Assembly: GCA_035601195.1 (NCBI GenBank)
Contig: DATNOU010000004.1
Coordinates: forward strand, 1 to 36,734
DNA length: 36,734 nucleotides
Reading direction: 5' to 3'
Source: JAIBJP01 sp035601195
GTDB lineage: Bacteria > Actinomycetota > Thermoleophilia > Gaiellales > Gaiellaceae
Under the pieces are notes generated by a model. The model saw nothing but the letters and a program-made list of their open reading frames with translations. It was not told the origin of the DNA and ran no database searches. Numbering within the stretch: the stretch's first letter is position 1; the number at the start of each line of letters is the position of its first letter. Positions 7,756 through 14,661 of this stretch are shown in pieces. Made by a program: the position numbers and the translations under genes.

Positions 7756-8131
7756 TTGAATTGCTCCTTTGGGGAGTGGTTTTGACATCGGGGAGAGAAA
7801 CCGAGACTGCCGGTATCCGCTGAGTCGGCGCGGCAGCAGGGAACACCCCCTCCTCGGACCAGACCGGCGCAAATCGGCCGGAGTTGGTCGACCCACCTCT
7901 AAGATGGAAGGGGGCCGGAAGACCTCTGTCCCGGGGTGAAGGCTCCGCCATGGCTTGCCGCAGGCCAGGCGAGCCCCTTCCGGCCCCTTCTCTAATACAA
8001 GACGCGTGCGTGGCTGGTTTTCTTGCGGCCGTAAGGTCGCCGAAGACGAAGCGGGGACTGGGTGGTCCAGACTGGATCGCTGGGGCCGGGCCGGCCCATT
8101 GCCGCAGTTGGGTCGCCGCGAGGCCCCTCTT
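7756..8131 (-). other. Intergenic stretch inside the phage-like block
   Basis: About 375 bases with long open frames on both strands but no protein-like sequence; the translations are Arg/Pro/Ser-rich shadows. There are GC-rich runs (GGCCGGGCCGGCC near 8090) and no T-tailed hairpin. Decayed coding DNA is possible, but nothing identifiable was found. Confidence 0.4.
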
Positions 8132-8245
8132 TTAGACCTTCGACATCGGTCCCGGCCCCCTTGTGTCATTCCGCCACTTGATCCTTGGTAAACGTCCGCT
8201 CCTCGGAAGCCGGCGGATGATCGCGTCGGCCGCGTCAGCATTCAT
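8132..8245 (-). CDS. 37-residue basic peptide, weakly supported
   Basis: The frame starts at ATG 8245, overlapping the last codons of the HNH remnant, and begins MNADAADAIIRRLPRSGRLP, ending GPGPMSKV. The sequence is basic with a short amphipathic start. There is no clear ribosome binding site; translation could be coupled to the HNH gene upstream. It may also be chance, since basic frames are common at this GC content. Confidence 0.3.
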   Translation of the reverse strand: MNADAADAIIRRLPRSGRLPRIKWRNDTRGPGPMSKV

Positions 8246-8527
8246 GCCGTTTCGAGCCCGCACTCCCATTGCAGCTCGCGTGCTCGGCATGCACGTTCGA
8301 ACGTACGAGCGGTCCGCCGCGGGCACGAGCGACGACGTGGCCCATGACCAGCGGATCACCGGGCCGTGCTGGTTCACCGCATCGCCAACAACGATCCTCC
8401 TCGCTCAACACCTGAGCTCGCAGCCTGCGGTGTGCTCGGCCTCTTGGCTCGAGCGGTGCTGAGCGCAACGGCCTTGGCCTCTCGGTACGAGCACCGAGCA
8501 GCCAGCCGCGGCGCAGGGTCGCAGCAC
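8235..8527 (-). pseudogene. HNH endonuclease broken by a frameshift
   Basis: Two frames together give a complete small phage HNH protein. From GTG 8527 the first frame encodes a Cys-rich N-terminus (RPCAAAGCSVLVPRGQGRCA, then QHRSSQEAEHTAG) and then stops. The other frame, one base shifted, supplies RRLRAQVLSEEDRCWRCGEP, GHVVARARGGPLVRSN and HASCNGSAGSK, that is the C-x-x-C, G-H-V, N and C-x-x-CN core. The switch must lie near 8420-8450. The second frame also has an ATG at 8534, but that N-terminus is Arg/Pro shadow sequence. A one-base indel, natural or from assembly, is the simplest explanation. Confidence 0.65.
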
Positions 8528-8534
8528 AGGCCAT

Positions 8535-8615
8535 TCACGCAGGCTTCTTGGTGATCTTCGCCGGCAACTTGACGACTTTGGAACCCTTGCCAGTAGGTGG
8601 TGGCATCTTCGGCAA
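8535..8615 (-). CDS. 26-residue basic Pro/Lys-rich peptide
   Basis: Short frame from TTG 8615 (or ATG 8606, 23 residues). An AGAGAGG stretch lies 6 nt before the TTG. The product begins LPKMPPPTGKGSKVVKLP and ends ITKKPA, strongly basic and Lys/Pro-rich like the peptide at 7669-7755. Its stop directly abuts the HNH remnant. Support is the ribosome binding site, the operon position and the matching composition of the other peptide. Confidence 0.4.
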   Translation of the reverse strand: MPKMPPPTGKGSKVVKLPAKITKKPA

Positions 8616-8726
8616 CTTGAGCCTCTCTGAGTAGTGAGATCGTCGAGGGGCGAGGCTGCCTACCTCATCCCACAAGGCACGGCCCGGAGAAAAGGCGCGC
8701 CCCGAAGGCGCCTGCCCCTCGATCTG

Positions 8727-8966
8727 CTAGACGCCCGCAGCGGCGTCGGCAGCCGCCTGTAACGCCTCGGCCTGTCGCTTGAACTCCTCAGCCTCCTCGG
8801 CCTTGTACCTCTCGTGCTCGGCAGTGAACAGCTCGATGTTGCGGTCGATGATCGCGAGCACTTCGGGACCCTGTCCAGCATCCTCACGCTGCTTACGTTC
8901 GCGGAGTAGTGCGGCTAACGTTGAGCGCACCTGAAGTGCGTTGTCGTAACCGGCGATGGGGCTCAT
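8727..8966 (-). CDS. 79-residue helical phage-type protein
   Basis: Starts at ATG 8966 with a strong ribosome binding site (AAAGGAGGAAG, 7 nt upstream) and overlaps the preceding stop by ATGA. The product begins MSPIAGYDNALQVRSTLAAL and then becomes a charged helix rich in Glu, Arg, Lys and Ala (RYKAEEAEEFKRQAEALQ), probably a short coiled coil. No enzyme motif is seen. Size, acidic helix and context suit a small phage accessory or scaffold protein. Confidence 0.7.
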   Translation of the reverse strand: MSPIAGYDNALQVRSTLAALLRERKQREDAGQGPEVLAIIDRNIELFTAEHERYKAEEAEEFKRQAEALQAAADAAAGV

Positions 8967-9307
8967 CCTTGCTTCCTCCTTTTAGGCCTCAGATGCTTGG
9001 GGGTTCGTTTGACAGCCCATTCAAACTGACTGCGCGTGTCATTGGACCCGGGGGCCTTGATCTCCCGGCCGCTCGGCAGAACGATGGTGCTGCCGGGTCC
9101 ACCTTTCCCGGTGATCTTCCAGACGCGAAGAATGTTTCTGATCGACGCGGCGTCTTTCTCCATTTCCGATGCCGTCAAGCCTCTAGTGAGAGGGTTGCTC
9201 GAACGGTCTACTGGTTTCCCTCCGAGTCGAGAGAGCGCCGCGTCAGCGCGTGCTCTAACGGTTTTCGCTCTCGCTCGCTGGCTAGCGCGATATACGTCCA
9301 TGTTCAC
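8963..9307 (-). CDS. 114-residue hypothetical protein of the phage-like block
   Basis: GTG 9307 overlaps the stop of the ribbon-helix-helix gene by GTGA; ATG 9301 is an alternative two codons later. The N-terminal half is a basic helix (DVYRASQRARAKTVRARADA). The C-terminal half looks like a compact domain (IRNILRVWKITGKGGPGSTI, then LPSGREIKAPGSNDTRSQFE) ending in a basic tail PKRRKQG. It could bind nucleic acid, but no family is recognised. Its own stop overlaps the start of the 79-residue gene, giving a three-gene coupled run. Confidence 0.65.
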   Translation of the reverse strand: MNMDVYRASQRARAKTVRARADAALSRLGGKPVDRSSNPLTRGLTASEMEKDAASIRNILRVWKITGKGGPGSTIVLPSGREIKAPGSNDTRSQFEWAVKRTPKHLRPKRRKQG

Positions 9308-9480
9308 GATTTGGTCGTCCTTTCTGCGTCGAGGTGGCGCCTGACGAGGAGACGGAGCTCGCCTGCAACGCTGCGCTCGTTTTGCTGAGCTACGCGAAGA
9401 AGGTCGGCCTTCCAAGTTGGCGGAATGCGGGTGGCGATAAACGCTTCTCCGCGCGATGGGTGTGTAACTGGTGCTTCCAC
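9304..9480 (-). CDS. 58-residue ribbon-helix-helix (Arc/CopG-like) DNA-binding protein
   Basis: A gene too short for usual cut-offs. It starts at GTG 9480 with GAAAGGA 5-6 nt upstream. The core reads FIATRIPPTWKADLLRVAQQ then NERSVAGELRLLVRRHL: a beta strand ending in R-I-P, an amphipathic helix, an N-x-R-S turn and a second helix with E-L-R. This is the layout of Arc-like RHH domains found in antitoxins and phage repressors. It is first of a run of overlapping genes (9304-9307 GTGA), so autoregulation is plausible. No toxin partner is evident. Confidence 0.7.
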   Translation of the reverse strand: MEAPVTHPSRGEAFIATRIPPTWKADLLRVAQQNERSVAGELRLLVRRHLDAERTTKS

Positions 9481-9523
9481 GGTGATCCTTTCCGTTACGT
9501 TGAACAGGAAAAAAGGGGGTCGG

Positions 9524-9712
9524 CTATTTCTTCTTTGCGCGCTTCGGCTGCTTCGCCTTCCGCTCAGCCCTGCGTTCCGCAGCTCGTTCGGCTGCCCGAG
9601 CTACAGCCGCTCGCTCGCAAACGGGGCAATGCTGCGCTGAGTGGCAACTTTCGCAGACGCGATGTGCCCCGTCCCGCGCAGGCTGGGCTACGCACTTGAA
9701 ACAGGCGGTCAC
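9524..9712 (-). CDS. 62-residue zinc-ribbon-like protein with basic tail
   Basis: Starts at GTG 9712 with GGGAGG about 5 nt upstream. It has three C-x-x-C pairs in 30 residues (CFKC, CESC, CPVC), enough for one or two zinc sites, then an Ala/Glu/Arg helix and a Lys-rich tail (KQPKRAKKK). The design suits a small nucleic-acid-binding zinc protein. It lies upstream of the ribbon-helix-helix gene in the same direction. Confidence 0.65.
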   Translation of the reverse strand: MTACFKCVAQPARDGAHRVCESCHSAQHCPVCERAAVARAAERAAERRAERKAKQPKRAKKK

Positions 9713-9876
9713 GGGGCCTCCCGAAGTCGAGTAGGAAGGAACCGACGGTCAGGGCGCGTATTCCCGACCGCCGGTTACCTTCCAGCCTCCGATGCAGCGC
9801 TCGCTAAAGCGCTTCGAGCAGGAGCGCAACGGGCTCATCCCGGCGATGCCCGTCACCGAGATCCTTGGAAAGGTGT

Positions 9877-9888
9877 CTTTATATAAAG
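9877..9888. promoter_or_regulatory. AT-rich perfect palindrome
   Basis: CTTTATATAAAG is a 12-bp perfect palindrome in otherwise GC-rich DNA, 19 nt past the stop of the HTH gene and about 165 nt upstream of the zinc-protein gene. It contains TATAAA on both strands, so it may be an operator or a -10 region for the small-gene run. Confidence 0.35.
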
Positions 9889-9906
9889 AGGGCATTTCTG
9901 GGACAT

Positions 9907-10582
9907 TTAGGTCGGGGTGTTCTGTCCCCGCTGAAATAGGCGATCAACCGTTTTACGCTGGACTCCGATCGCCTCGGCTAGAGCTGCGCGCCGTCGGCCC
10001 TCGCTCACGAGCGTGACAACCGCCCTCCCCGCCTGGTCGAGCACGGGCCGGTTCGTCCCGTGGCTTCCCGCCACGCGAGAGCACCGCTTGCACCTTCTCG
10101 AGCGAATACCCGTTGAGTTGGCCGGCGAATTCCTGCCGCAGTGTGAGACGACCAAACTCGCTGAGCTCCTCGAACTTCGGACGGCCAACCGGCTTTCCGG
10201 TCTTCTCGTGACCGCGCGCCCAGCCGCCTGGTTGCCCGGACGGCTGCTTGTGCCACCCAGGTGCGACGCGCCTATAGCGGTAGCTGCCTCCAAGCGTGGC
10301 CGCGTTCTGAGGGCTGCGCGAGGGGTATTGGTCCTCACCCGGCACCGCCACGACGCTGAGGCGAACGATCTGGCCGTCGTCGGTGAAGCCGTCCCTCGTG
10401 GCGATTACGTTGCGGTGGCCTACAAAGGCGCCGCCGTCCCGCCGGGTGGTTGTCTCTGCGCGCGCTTTGCGGTGGTCCTCGCAGTCGTGGAACTTCGCCG
10501 CGGCAGCGTTGACTAGGGCGCCGCAGTCAGGGCAATTTAGGTAGGCGGCCTTTCCGGCGCGCCGCCAGGGCTTCTCGGGCAT
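9907..10582 (-). pseudogene. Zinc-finger plus helix-turn-helix phage-type protein, frameshifted
   Basis: From ATG 10582 the first frame encodes an N-terminal zinc motif (YLNCPDCGALVNAAAAKFHD, with C at the CEDH end), a central region, GRPKFEELSEFGRLTLRQEF and SLEKVQAVLSRGG. It then degenerates into Arg/Gly sequence. The adjacent frame, ending at 9907, supplies a clear HTH: AVVTLVSEGRRRAALAEAIG, VQRKTVDRLFQRG. The switch lies about 10040-10100. Together they make a protein of about 225 residues resembling phage HTH/recombinase-type regulators. GAAGGAG lies about 10 nt before the start. It is the first gene of the minus-strand block. Confidence 0.6.
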
Positions 10583-10685
10583 CGGGCATTTGCTCCTTCA
10601 CGGGACAAACTCATCGGAGGCGGCGATCCAGACCACACCGGGACCCCACGGGGACAGCATTTAGCGGCAAGGACGGCAGCTGCGA

Positions 10686-10716
10686 CAATGAAGCCATGCG
10701 GGTTTTAGCTTCATTG
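10686..10716. repeat. 9-bp perfect inverted repeat
   Basis: CAATGAAGC (10686-10694) and GCTTCATTG (10708-10716) are perfect inverted copies separated by 13 nt. They lie between the divergent phage-like block and the 67-residue gene, where an operator or promoter pair is expected. No T-run follows, so a terminator is less likely. Confidence 0.5.
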
Positions 10717-10772
10717 CAAGGGGCTAACGTTTCGGAGCAGGGTTCGTCTGAATTAGGCCGAACCTACGCGGG

Positions 10773-10976
10773 ATGGAAGAGTTGACGATCCTCGAGCGGG
10801 AACAGGACGAGCGCGGGAAAGTCGAAAGTTGGCGCCTTCACGTCCTCATGGAGGCCGGCTACCCGCTTCCGCTCGCGGAGCGGATCGCTCAAAGCGAAGC
10901 CGATCTTCACGAAGCCGTGGAGCTGGTCGGTCATCGCGGCTGCTCGGCCGACGTCGCGGCGCAGATCCTCCTCTAG
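10773..10976 (+). CDS. 67-residue conserved-looking small protein
   Basis: Starts at ATG 10773 and begins MEELTILEREQDERGKVESW. The body (RLHVLMEAGYPLPLAERIAQ then SEADLHEAVELV) is a compact helical sequence, ending in GCSADVAAQILL. It resembles short helical proteins often found beside xseA in actinobacteria, but no function is known. It is 57 nt upstream of xseA and on the same strand. The long minus-strand frame over this and xseA is a shadow. Confidence 0.6.
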   Translation: MEELTILEREQDERGKVESWRLHVLMEAGYPLPLAERIAQSEADLHEAVELVGHRGCSADVAAQILL

Positions 10977-11033
10977 CGTTTCGGCACGGCTCCGCGACTC
11001 CCCCTGTACGTGCGCTGAGCTAGATTCGACCGT

Positions 11034-12122
11034 ATGAAGGTCGAGCACCAGCTCCACGGGGATCGCAAGGTCTACACCGTCTCCGCGTTCAATCGCGGCG
11101 TTGCTTCGTGGCTCACGCGACTGCCGACCATCTGGGTCGAAGGCGAGGTCACGGAGTTCCGGCGCCAGGACCGCTGGCAGAGCGTCTTCTTCACTCTGAA
11201 GGATCCGCGGGACGGCTCCTGCCTTCCCGTCAGCATGCCGCGGAGCGGCTTCGACGCGCTCCGCCTCGAGCTCGTCGACGGCACGACGGTTCACGTTTTC
11301 GGCCGGCCTGAGCTCTTCGCCGCCCGCGGCGAGTTTCGCCTCCGCGCCCTGACGATCGAGCCCTTGGGCCTCGGAGCTCTGCTGGCGGGAATCGAGCAGC
11401 TCAAGCGCCGACTCGCCGGCGAAGGCCTGTTCGCGTCGGCGCGCAAGCGACCGTTGCCGCTCTTCCCCCGCCGGATCGCCCTGGTGACCGGCAACGAGGC
11501 TGCGGCGAAGCGCGACTTCGTCACCGCCGTCACGGCTCGCTTCCCCGCCGCGCAGATCGTCATCGCGCAGACATATGTGCAGGGACCACGCGCCGCCCCG
11601 GCTCTCACGACTGCGCTCGCGGACATCGTCAGGGAACCCGGCGTCGACGTCGTCGTCCTGACCCGCGGCGGAGGCAGCTTCGAGGATTTGCTGCCGTTCA
11701 GCGACGAGCGACTCGTCCGCGCCGTGACGGGCTGTCCCGTGCCAGTGGTGTCGGCCGTCGGCCACGAGCAGGACACGCCTCTTTGCGATCTCGCTGCCGA
11801 TGCCCGCGCGTCCACGCCAACGGCAGCCGCTCGCCTGGTCGTCCCGGACGAGGGCGAGCTCCGTGAGCGCCTTCGCGCGCTCCGGGCGCGACTCGACCGC
11901 GCTCCTCTGCTTCTTGTCGAGCGCAAGCGGGCGGCGCTCGACTCGCTGGCCGGACGCTTGCGGACGTTGTCTCATCAGTCAACATTGGCTCGAGGGTACG
12001 CGATCGTCCGGACGGACACCGGGATCGTTCGCACCGCCGCGGCGGTCGCTCCCGGCGACCGAATCGATGTCGAGCTCGCCGAAGGCGCGCTTGCCGCGCG
12101 CGTCGAGGAGACACGCGGGTGA
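11034..12122 (+). CDS. xseA: Exodeoxyribonuclease VII large subunit
   Basis: A 362-residue XseA. The N-terminal OB-fold domain spans about residues 10-110 (VSAFNRGVASWL, IWVEGEVTEFRR, FFTLKDPRD). The catalytic region has the family motifs LTRGGGSFEDLLPFSDERLV and SAVGHEQDTPLCDLAADARA. It degrades single-stranded DNA to short oligonucleotides together with XseB in the cytoplasm. It is shorter than the usual 400-450 residues, mainly because the coiled-coil part after the catalytic domain is reduced. The start at ATG 11034 lies 7 nt after TAGATT, a leaderless arrangement. It overlaps xseB by 4 nt. Confidence 0.95.
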   Translation: MKVEHQLHGDRKVYTVSAFNRGVASWLTRLPTIWVEGEVTEFRRQDRWQSVFFTLKDPRDGSCLPVSMPRSGFDALRLELVDGTTVHVFGRPELFAARGEFRLRALTIEPLGLGALLAGIEQLKRRLAGEGLFASARKRPLPLFPRRIALVTGNEAAAKRDFVTAVTARFPAAQIVIAQTYVQGPRAAPALTTALADIVREPGVDVVVLTRGGGSFEDLLPFSDERLVRAVTGCPVPVVSAVGHEQDTPLCDLAADARASTPTAAARLVVPDEGELRERLRALRARLDRAPLLLVERKRAALDSLAGRLRTLSHQSTLARGYAIVRTDTGIVRTAAAVAPGDRIDVELAEGALAARVEETRG

Positions 12123-12325
12123 ACGACGCCGTCCCTTTCGAGCAGGCCCAGCGCGAGCTCGAGCGGATCGTGTCCGAGCTGGAAGGCGGTCGCGCGAGCC
12201 TCGAGGACGCGGTCGCCCTCTGGGAGCGCGGCGACGAGCTCTACCGCTACTGCCTCGGCAAGCTCGAGTCGGCCGAGGGGAAGATCGAGGAGCTCGGGGC
12301 CCGGATCGAGGAGGCACGTCCCTGA
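12119..12325 (+). CDS. xseB: Exodeoxyribonuclease VII small subunit
   Basis: A 68-residue XseB starting at GTG 12119, overlapping the xseA stop (GTGA). The sequence (PFEQAQRELERIVSELEGG, ASLEDAVALWERGDELYRYC, LESAEGKIEEL) is the conserved helical hairpin that binds the XseA coiled coil. Its length is normal for the family. The stop is itself overlapped by the apparent CTG start of the methyltransferase (12322-12325), so three genes form one coupled unit. Confidence 0.93.
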   Translation: MNDAVPFEQAQRELERIVSELEGGRASLEDAVALWERGDELYRYCLGKLESAEGKIEELGARIEEARP

Positions 12326-12927
12326 TCGGTTGGCTCTATGACCTGATGGCGCGCCGTTCCGAGGAGCGCGAGTTGGGAGCTCGGCGGCATGAGCTGCTCG
12401 GCGGCCTCGCAGGAGAGGTGCTCGAAATTGGGGCGGGCACTGGAGCCAGCCTCCCCCACTACGAGCATGCCGCGCGCGTCGTCGCGCTCGAGCCGGACGC
12501 GAGCATGGCGAAGCGTCTCCCGGCCAAGGCCGCTGCAGCGAGGGTGCCCGTCGAGGTCGTAGAGGCCTCCGCAGAAGCGATGCCCTTTCCCGACGAGAGC
12601 TTCGACGTCGTGGTATCCGCTTTCATGCTCTGCTCGGTGGTGGACCCGCCTGCCGTGCTCGCCGAGGCTCGGCGCGTCCTCAAGCCAGGGGGCAGGCTCG
12701 TCCTTCTCGAGCATGTGCTCGCCGAGGGCGGGATAGCCCGCTGGCAGGAGCGGCTGACTCCGCTGCACCGGAAGCTCGCCGGAAACTGCCACCTGAACCG
12801 CGACACGCGGGCGGCGGTCGCTGCTGCCGGCTTCGACACCGGGGGCGTCGAGCGCACACGGCTTCCAGGGCTGACGCCCCTCACGTGCGACGGGATTCAG
12901 GGAGTGGCGATCAAGACTTCTTCGTAG
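12322..12927 (+). CDS. Class I SAM-dependent methyltransferase (METTL7/UbiE-like), apparent CTG start
   Basis: About 201 residues. The glycine motif is EVLEIGAGTGASLPHY, followed by VVALEPDASM, AEAMPFPDESFDVVVSAFML and the post-motif RVLKPGGRLVLLEHV. The C-terminal segment (LTPLHRKLAGNCHLNRDTR) resembles the METTL7/phospholipid-type subgroup. ATG 12346 would remove IGWLYDLM, which aligns in style with the start of related proteins, so CTG 12322, overlapping the xseB stop as CTGA, is preferred. The substrate is unknown. It ends 31 nt inside the convergent DNA methyltransferase gene. Confidence 0.8.
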   Translation: MIGWLYDLMARRSEERELGARRHELLGGLAGEVLEIGAGTGASLPHYEHAARVVALEPDASMAKRLPAKAAAARVPVEVVEASAEAMPFPDESFDVVVSAFMLCSVVDPPAVLAEARRVLKPGGRLVLLEHVLAEGGIARWQERLTPLHRKLAGNCHLNRDTRAAVAAAGFDTGGVERTRLPGLTPLTCDGIQGVAIKTSS

Positions 12928-13976
12928 AACTCGCCGCGGCGGCGCCCGGTGCGGCGGTTCACGTGGCGGATGATGCGGTCCTCGAGCTTGAGCCCCGCGG
13001 CCGAGAGAATGCCGTCGTAGAGCCGGCGCCGGTCGTTGACGACGATTACGACCTTGCCGCTCCTCCGCAGCGATCGCCGCGCGCGAGAGAGCACCGCAGC
13101 GACGTCTTCGCAGTAACCCTTGACGCCGCGTCCGATCTCGTCCGCGTCCCGCCGTTCGAGTCCCAGCAGCTCGTAGGCGTACGCGTGCTGCTCGTGGTAG
13201 TCGATGAGGCCCGGATACGGAGGCGAGGTCAGCACGAGGTCGACGGGTCCCGGCGGATCGAGCTCCCGAGCGTCGCCGTGCAGGACGGTCACCGGCTCCG
13301 ACGAGCGCACGTCGGCGAACTCCTGCACGCGTTGGACGGCGTCGCGGACGTAGCGCTTGAGGAACTTCTCCGCCTCGCCGACCGGTCGGCAGACGCGACG
13401 GTGCTTGTGGCAGAAGTACTCCTGCTGGACGGGCTCGGCCGGGAAATCGAGGTCGTCATGACGCGCGAGCCGTGCGGAGCGCGCCGAGCGGGAGAGGACC
13501 ACCCGCCAGAGCTCGGGGTACTCCGTTCCCGCGATTCGCTCGCGAAAAGCGGCGAGCTCGGTGACCGAGCGGGGCGCGAACCAGCGCTTCAGGTAGGGGG
13601 AGGTGGACGCCGCCTTGGCGGGCGTCTCCGGAGCGGAGAGGCGGACGACGTCGGCCAGAAGCGCGCCGGGCTCGTACGTGGCCGTTTTGACCCGCATCAG
13701 CAGGCAGTTGAAGGCGGACACGTCGCAGCCGGCCGCGCGGGCACCGAAGGCGTTCGACTCGACGAGCGTCGTGCCCGACCCTGCGAATGGATCCCAAACG
13801 AGGTTCCCCGGCCGGGCATGCCGGCGGAGGAAGACTTCGGCGAGCTGGGGCACGAACTTTCCCAGGTACGGATGGAGGCGGTGCACGTGCTTCGTCCGCT
13901 CACGCTCGGGCAGCTCCTTCTCCGACCACGAGAGCTCGAGGTCGATTTCCTGGTAGAGGGCGGCCTGTGTTTGCAT
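12897..13976 (-). CDS. DNA methyltransferase (N4-cytosine/N6-adenine type), orphan
   Basis: A 359-residue protein. The N-terminus has HPYLGKFVPQL, then the SAM motif DPFAGSGTT (residues 62-70) and VESNAFGARAAGCDVS. The catalytic motif TSPPYPGLIDY (SPPY at 251-254) follows far downstream, after a Cys/His-containing insert (EYFCHKHRRVC). The order SAM motif first, catalytic motif second, is that of the gamma-like or permuted amino-methyltransferases. No restriction nuclease gene lies nearby, so it is an orphan that may act in regulation or self-marking. ATG 13976 is divergent from the cNMP-binding gene. A tRNA/rRNA target cannot be excluded because some RNA methylases share these motifs. Confidence 0.8.
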   Translation of the reverse strand: MQTQAALYQEIDLELSWSEKELPERERTKHVHRLHPYLGKFVPQLAEVFLRRHARPGNLVWDPFAGSGTTLVESNAFGARAAGCDVSAFNCLLMRVKTATYEPGALLADVVRLSAPETPAKAASTSPYLKRWFAPRSVTELAAFRERIAGTEYPELWRVVLSRSARSARLARHDDLDFPAEPVQQEYFCHKHRRVCRPVGEAEKFLKRYVRDAVQRVQEFADVRSSEPVTVLHGDARELDPPGPVDLVLTSPPYPGLIDYHEQHAYAYELLGLERRDADEIGRGVKGYCEDVAAVLSRARRSLRRSGKVVIVVNDRRRLYDGILSAAGLKLEDRIIRHVNRRTGRRRGEFYEEVLIATP

Positions 13977-14032
13977 CGGCCCAGTGTTCGCCGCTTTCCC
14001 GCCCGGACCTTCTCTCGTATGATCTCGCCCGC

Positions 14033-14455
14033 ATGGCCGCGTCCCCCCAGGAAGCTCTTCGCAACGTTCCGATCTTCTCGGGCCTGTCCGACGATGATCT
14101 CGAGTTGCTCGCCCGGCAGATGAAGGAGCGCCGGTTCTCGGAAGGCTCCGCGGTGACCAAGGAGGGGGCCGGCGCCGCGGGTTTCTTCGTCATCGTCGAG
14201 GGCAACGCGACGGTCAGCGTGGGTGGAGAGGTCAGGGCCACGCTCGGGCCCGGCGACTACTTCGGCGAGATCGCGCTGATCGACGAAGGAACGCGCTCGG
14301 CGAGCATCACCGCTGCGACCGACATCCTCAGCTACGGGCTCACCGCCTGGGAGTTCAAGCCCTTCGTGGAGGAGCACCCGCAGGTGGCGTGGGCGATGCT
14401 CCAGACGCTCGCCCGGCGGCTCCGCGAGGCGCAGGCACATGAGCACACCCACTAG
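14033..14455 (+). CDS. Cyclic-nucleotide-binding domain protein
   Basis: A 140-residue single CNB domain. ATG 14033 is chosen because the domain starts at once (LRNVPIFSGLSDDDLELLAR) and a TATGAT box lies 9 nt upstream. The phosphate-binding cassette is GDYFGEIALIDEGTRSASIT, with the Glu that contacts the ribose and the Arg that binds the phosphate in their usual places. There is no HTH or kinase domain, so it is a stand-alone sensor module. It ends in a His-rich tail (EAQAHEHTH). Confidence 0.85.
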   Translation: MAASPQEALRNVPIFSGLSDDDLELLARQMKERRFSEGSAVTKEGAGAAGFFVIVEGNATVSVGGEVRATLGPGDYFGEIALIDEGTRSASITAATDILSYGLTAWEFKPFVEEHPQVAWAMLQTLARRLREAQAHEHTH

Positions 14456-14486
14456 AAGCGCCCTTTTCGCGTCGTAAACTCGCCAC

Positions 14487-14638
14487 ATGGCGGGCGAAGC
14501 GCGCAAGACCGTCACTCGCCGGTCACACCGAAGAGACGAAAAGCGCGCTGGAGGAGGAGATCCGCCTGTACGAAACCAGGGGCATCCTGCCCGCGGTTGA
14601 GCGAACGCGCGCGCTTCCTTTCCCAGCTCACCGGGTAA
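14487..14638 (+). pseudogene. Small protein gene with two apparent one-base insertions
   Basis: The ATG at 14487 has a TAAACT box 6 nt upstream. Its frame gives MAGEARKTVTRR and then turns into nonsense. The next frame continues as HTEETKSALEEEIRLYETRG then ILPA, and a third frame ends with LSERARFLSQLTG and TAA at 14636-14638. Removing one G from GG near 14518 and one G from GG near 14596 restores a smooth 49-residue charged, helical protein. The frames shift 0 to 1 to 2, exactly as two +1 insertions would. It may be a decayed gene or carry two sequencing errors. Confidence 0.5.
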
Positions 14639-14661
14639 GTTGCCCTCAAAAGGAGGTACGA

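Larger units (their letters stand above)
7280..10600 (-). mobile_element. Phage-like block of small minus-strand genes (prophage or satellite remnant)
   Basis: All convincing genes here run on the minus strand, opposite to both flanks. They are short and tightly packed with ATGA/GTGA overlaps, and several have strong Shine-Dalgarno sites. Contents are typical of phage or satellite DNA: two HNH nucleases, a ribbon-helix-helix protein, a HTH/zinc protein and tiny Lys/Pro-rich peptides. Two genes are frameshifted. No integrase, terminase, capsid gene or flanking repeat was found, so the borders are approximate. Confidence 0.55.

Noticed and set aside
9792..10016. 74-codon plus-strand frame beginning MQRSLKRFEQERNG
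   Set aside because: The start looks plausible, but the second half is antisense to the HTH coding region and there is no ribosome binding site.
10013..10516. 167-codon plus-strand frame in the phage-like block
   Set aside because: The minus strand here has a zinc motif and an HTH; the plus frame has no domain.
10764..11975. 403-codon minus-strand frame
   Set aside because: Shadow of xseA.
12885..14123. 412-codon plus-strand frame
   Set aside because: Shadow of the DNA methyltransferase, whose SAM and SPPY motifs are on the minus strand.
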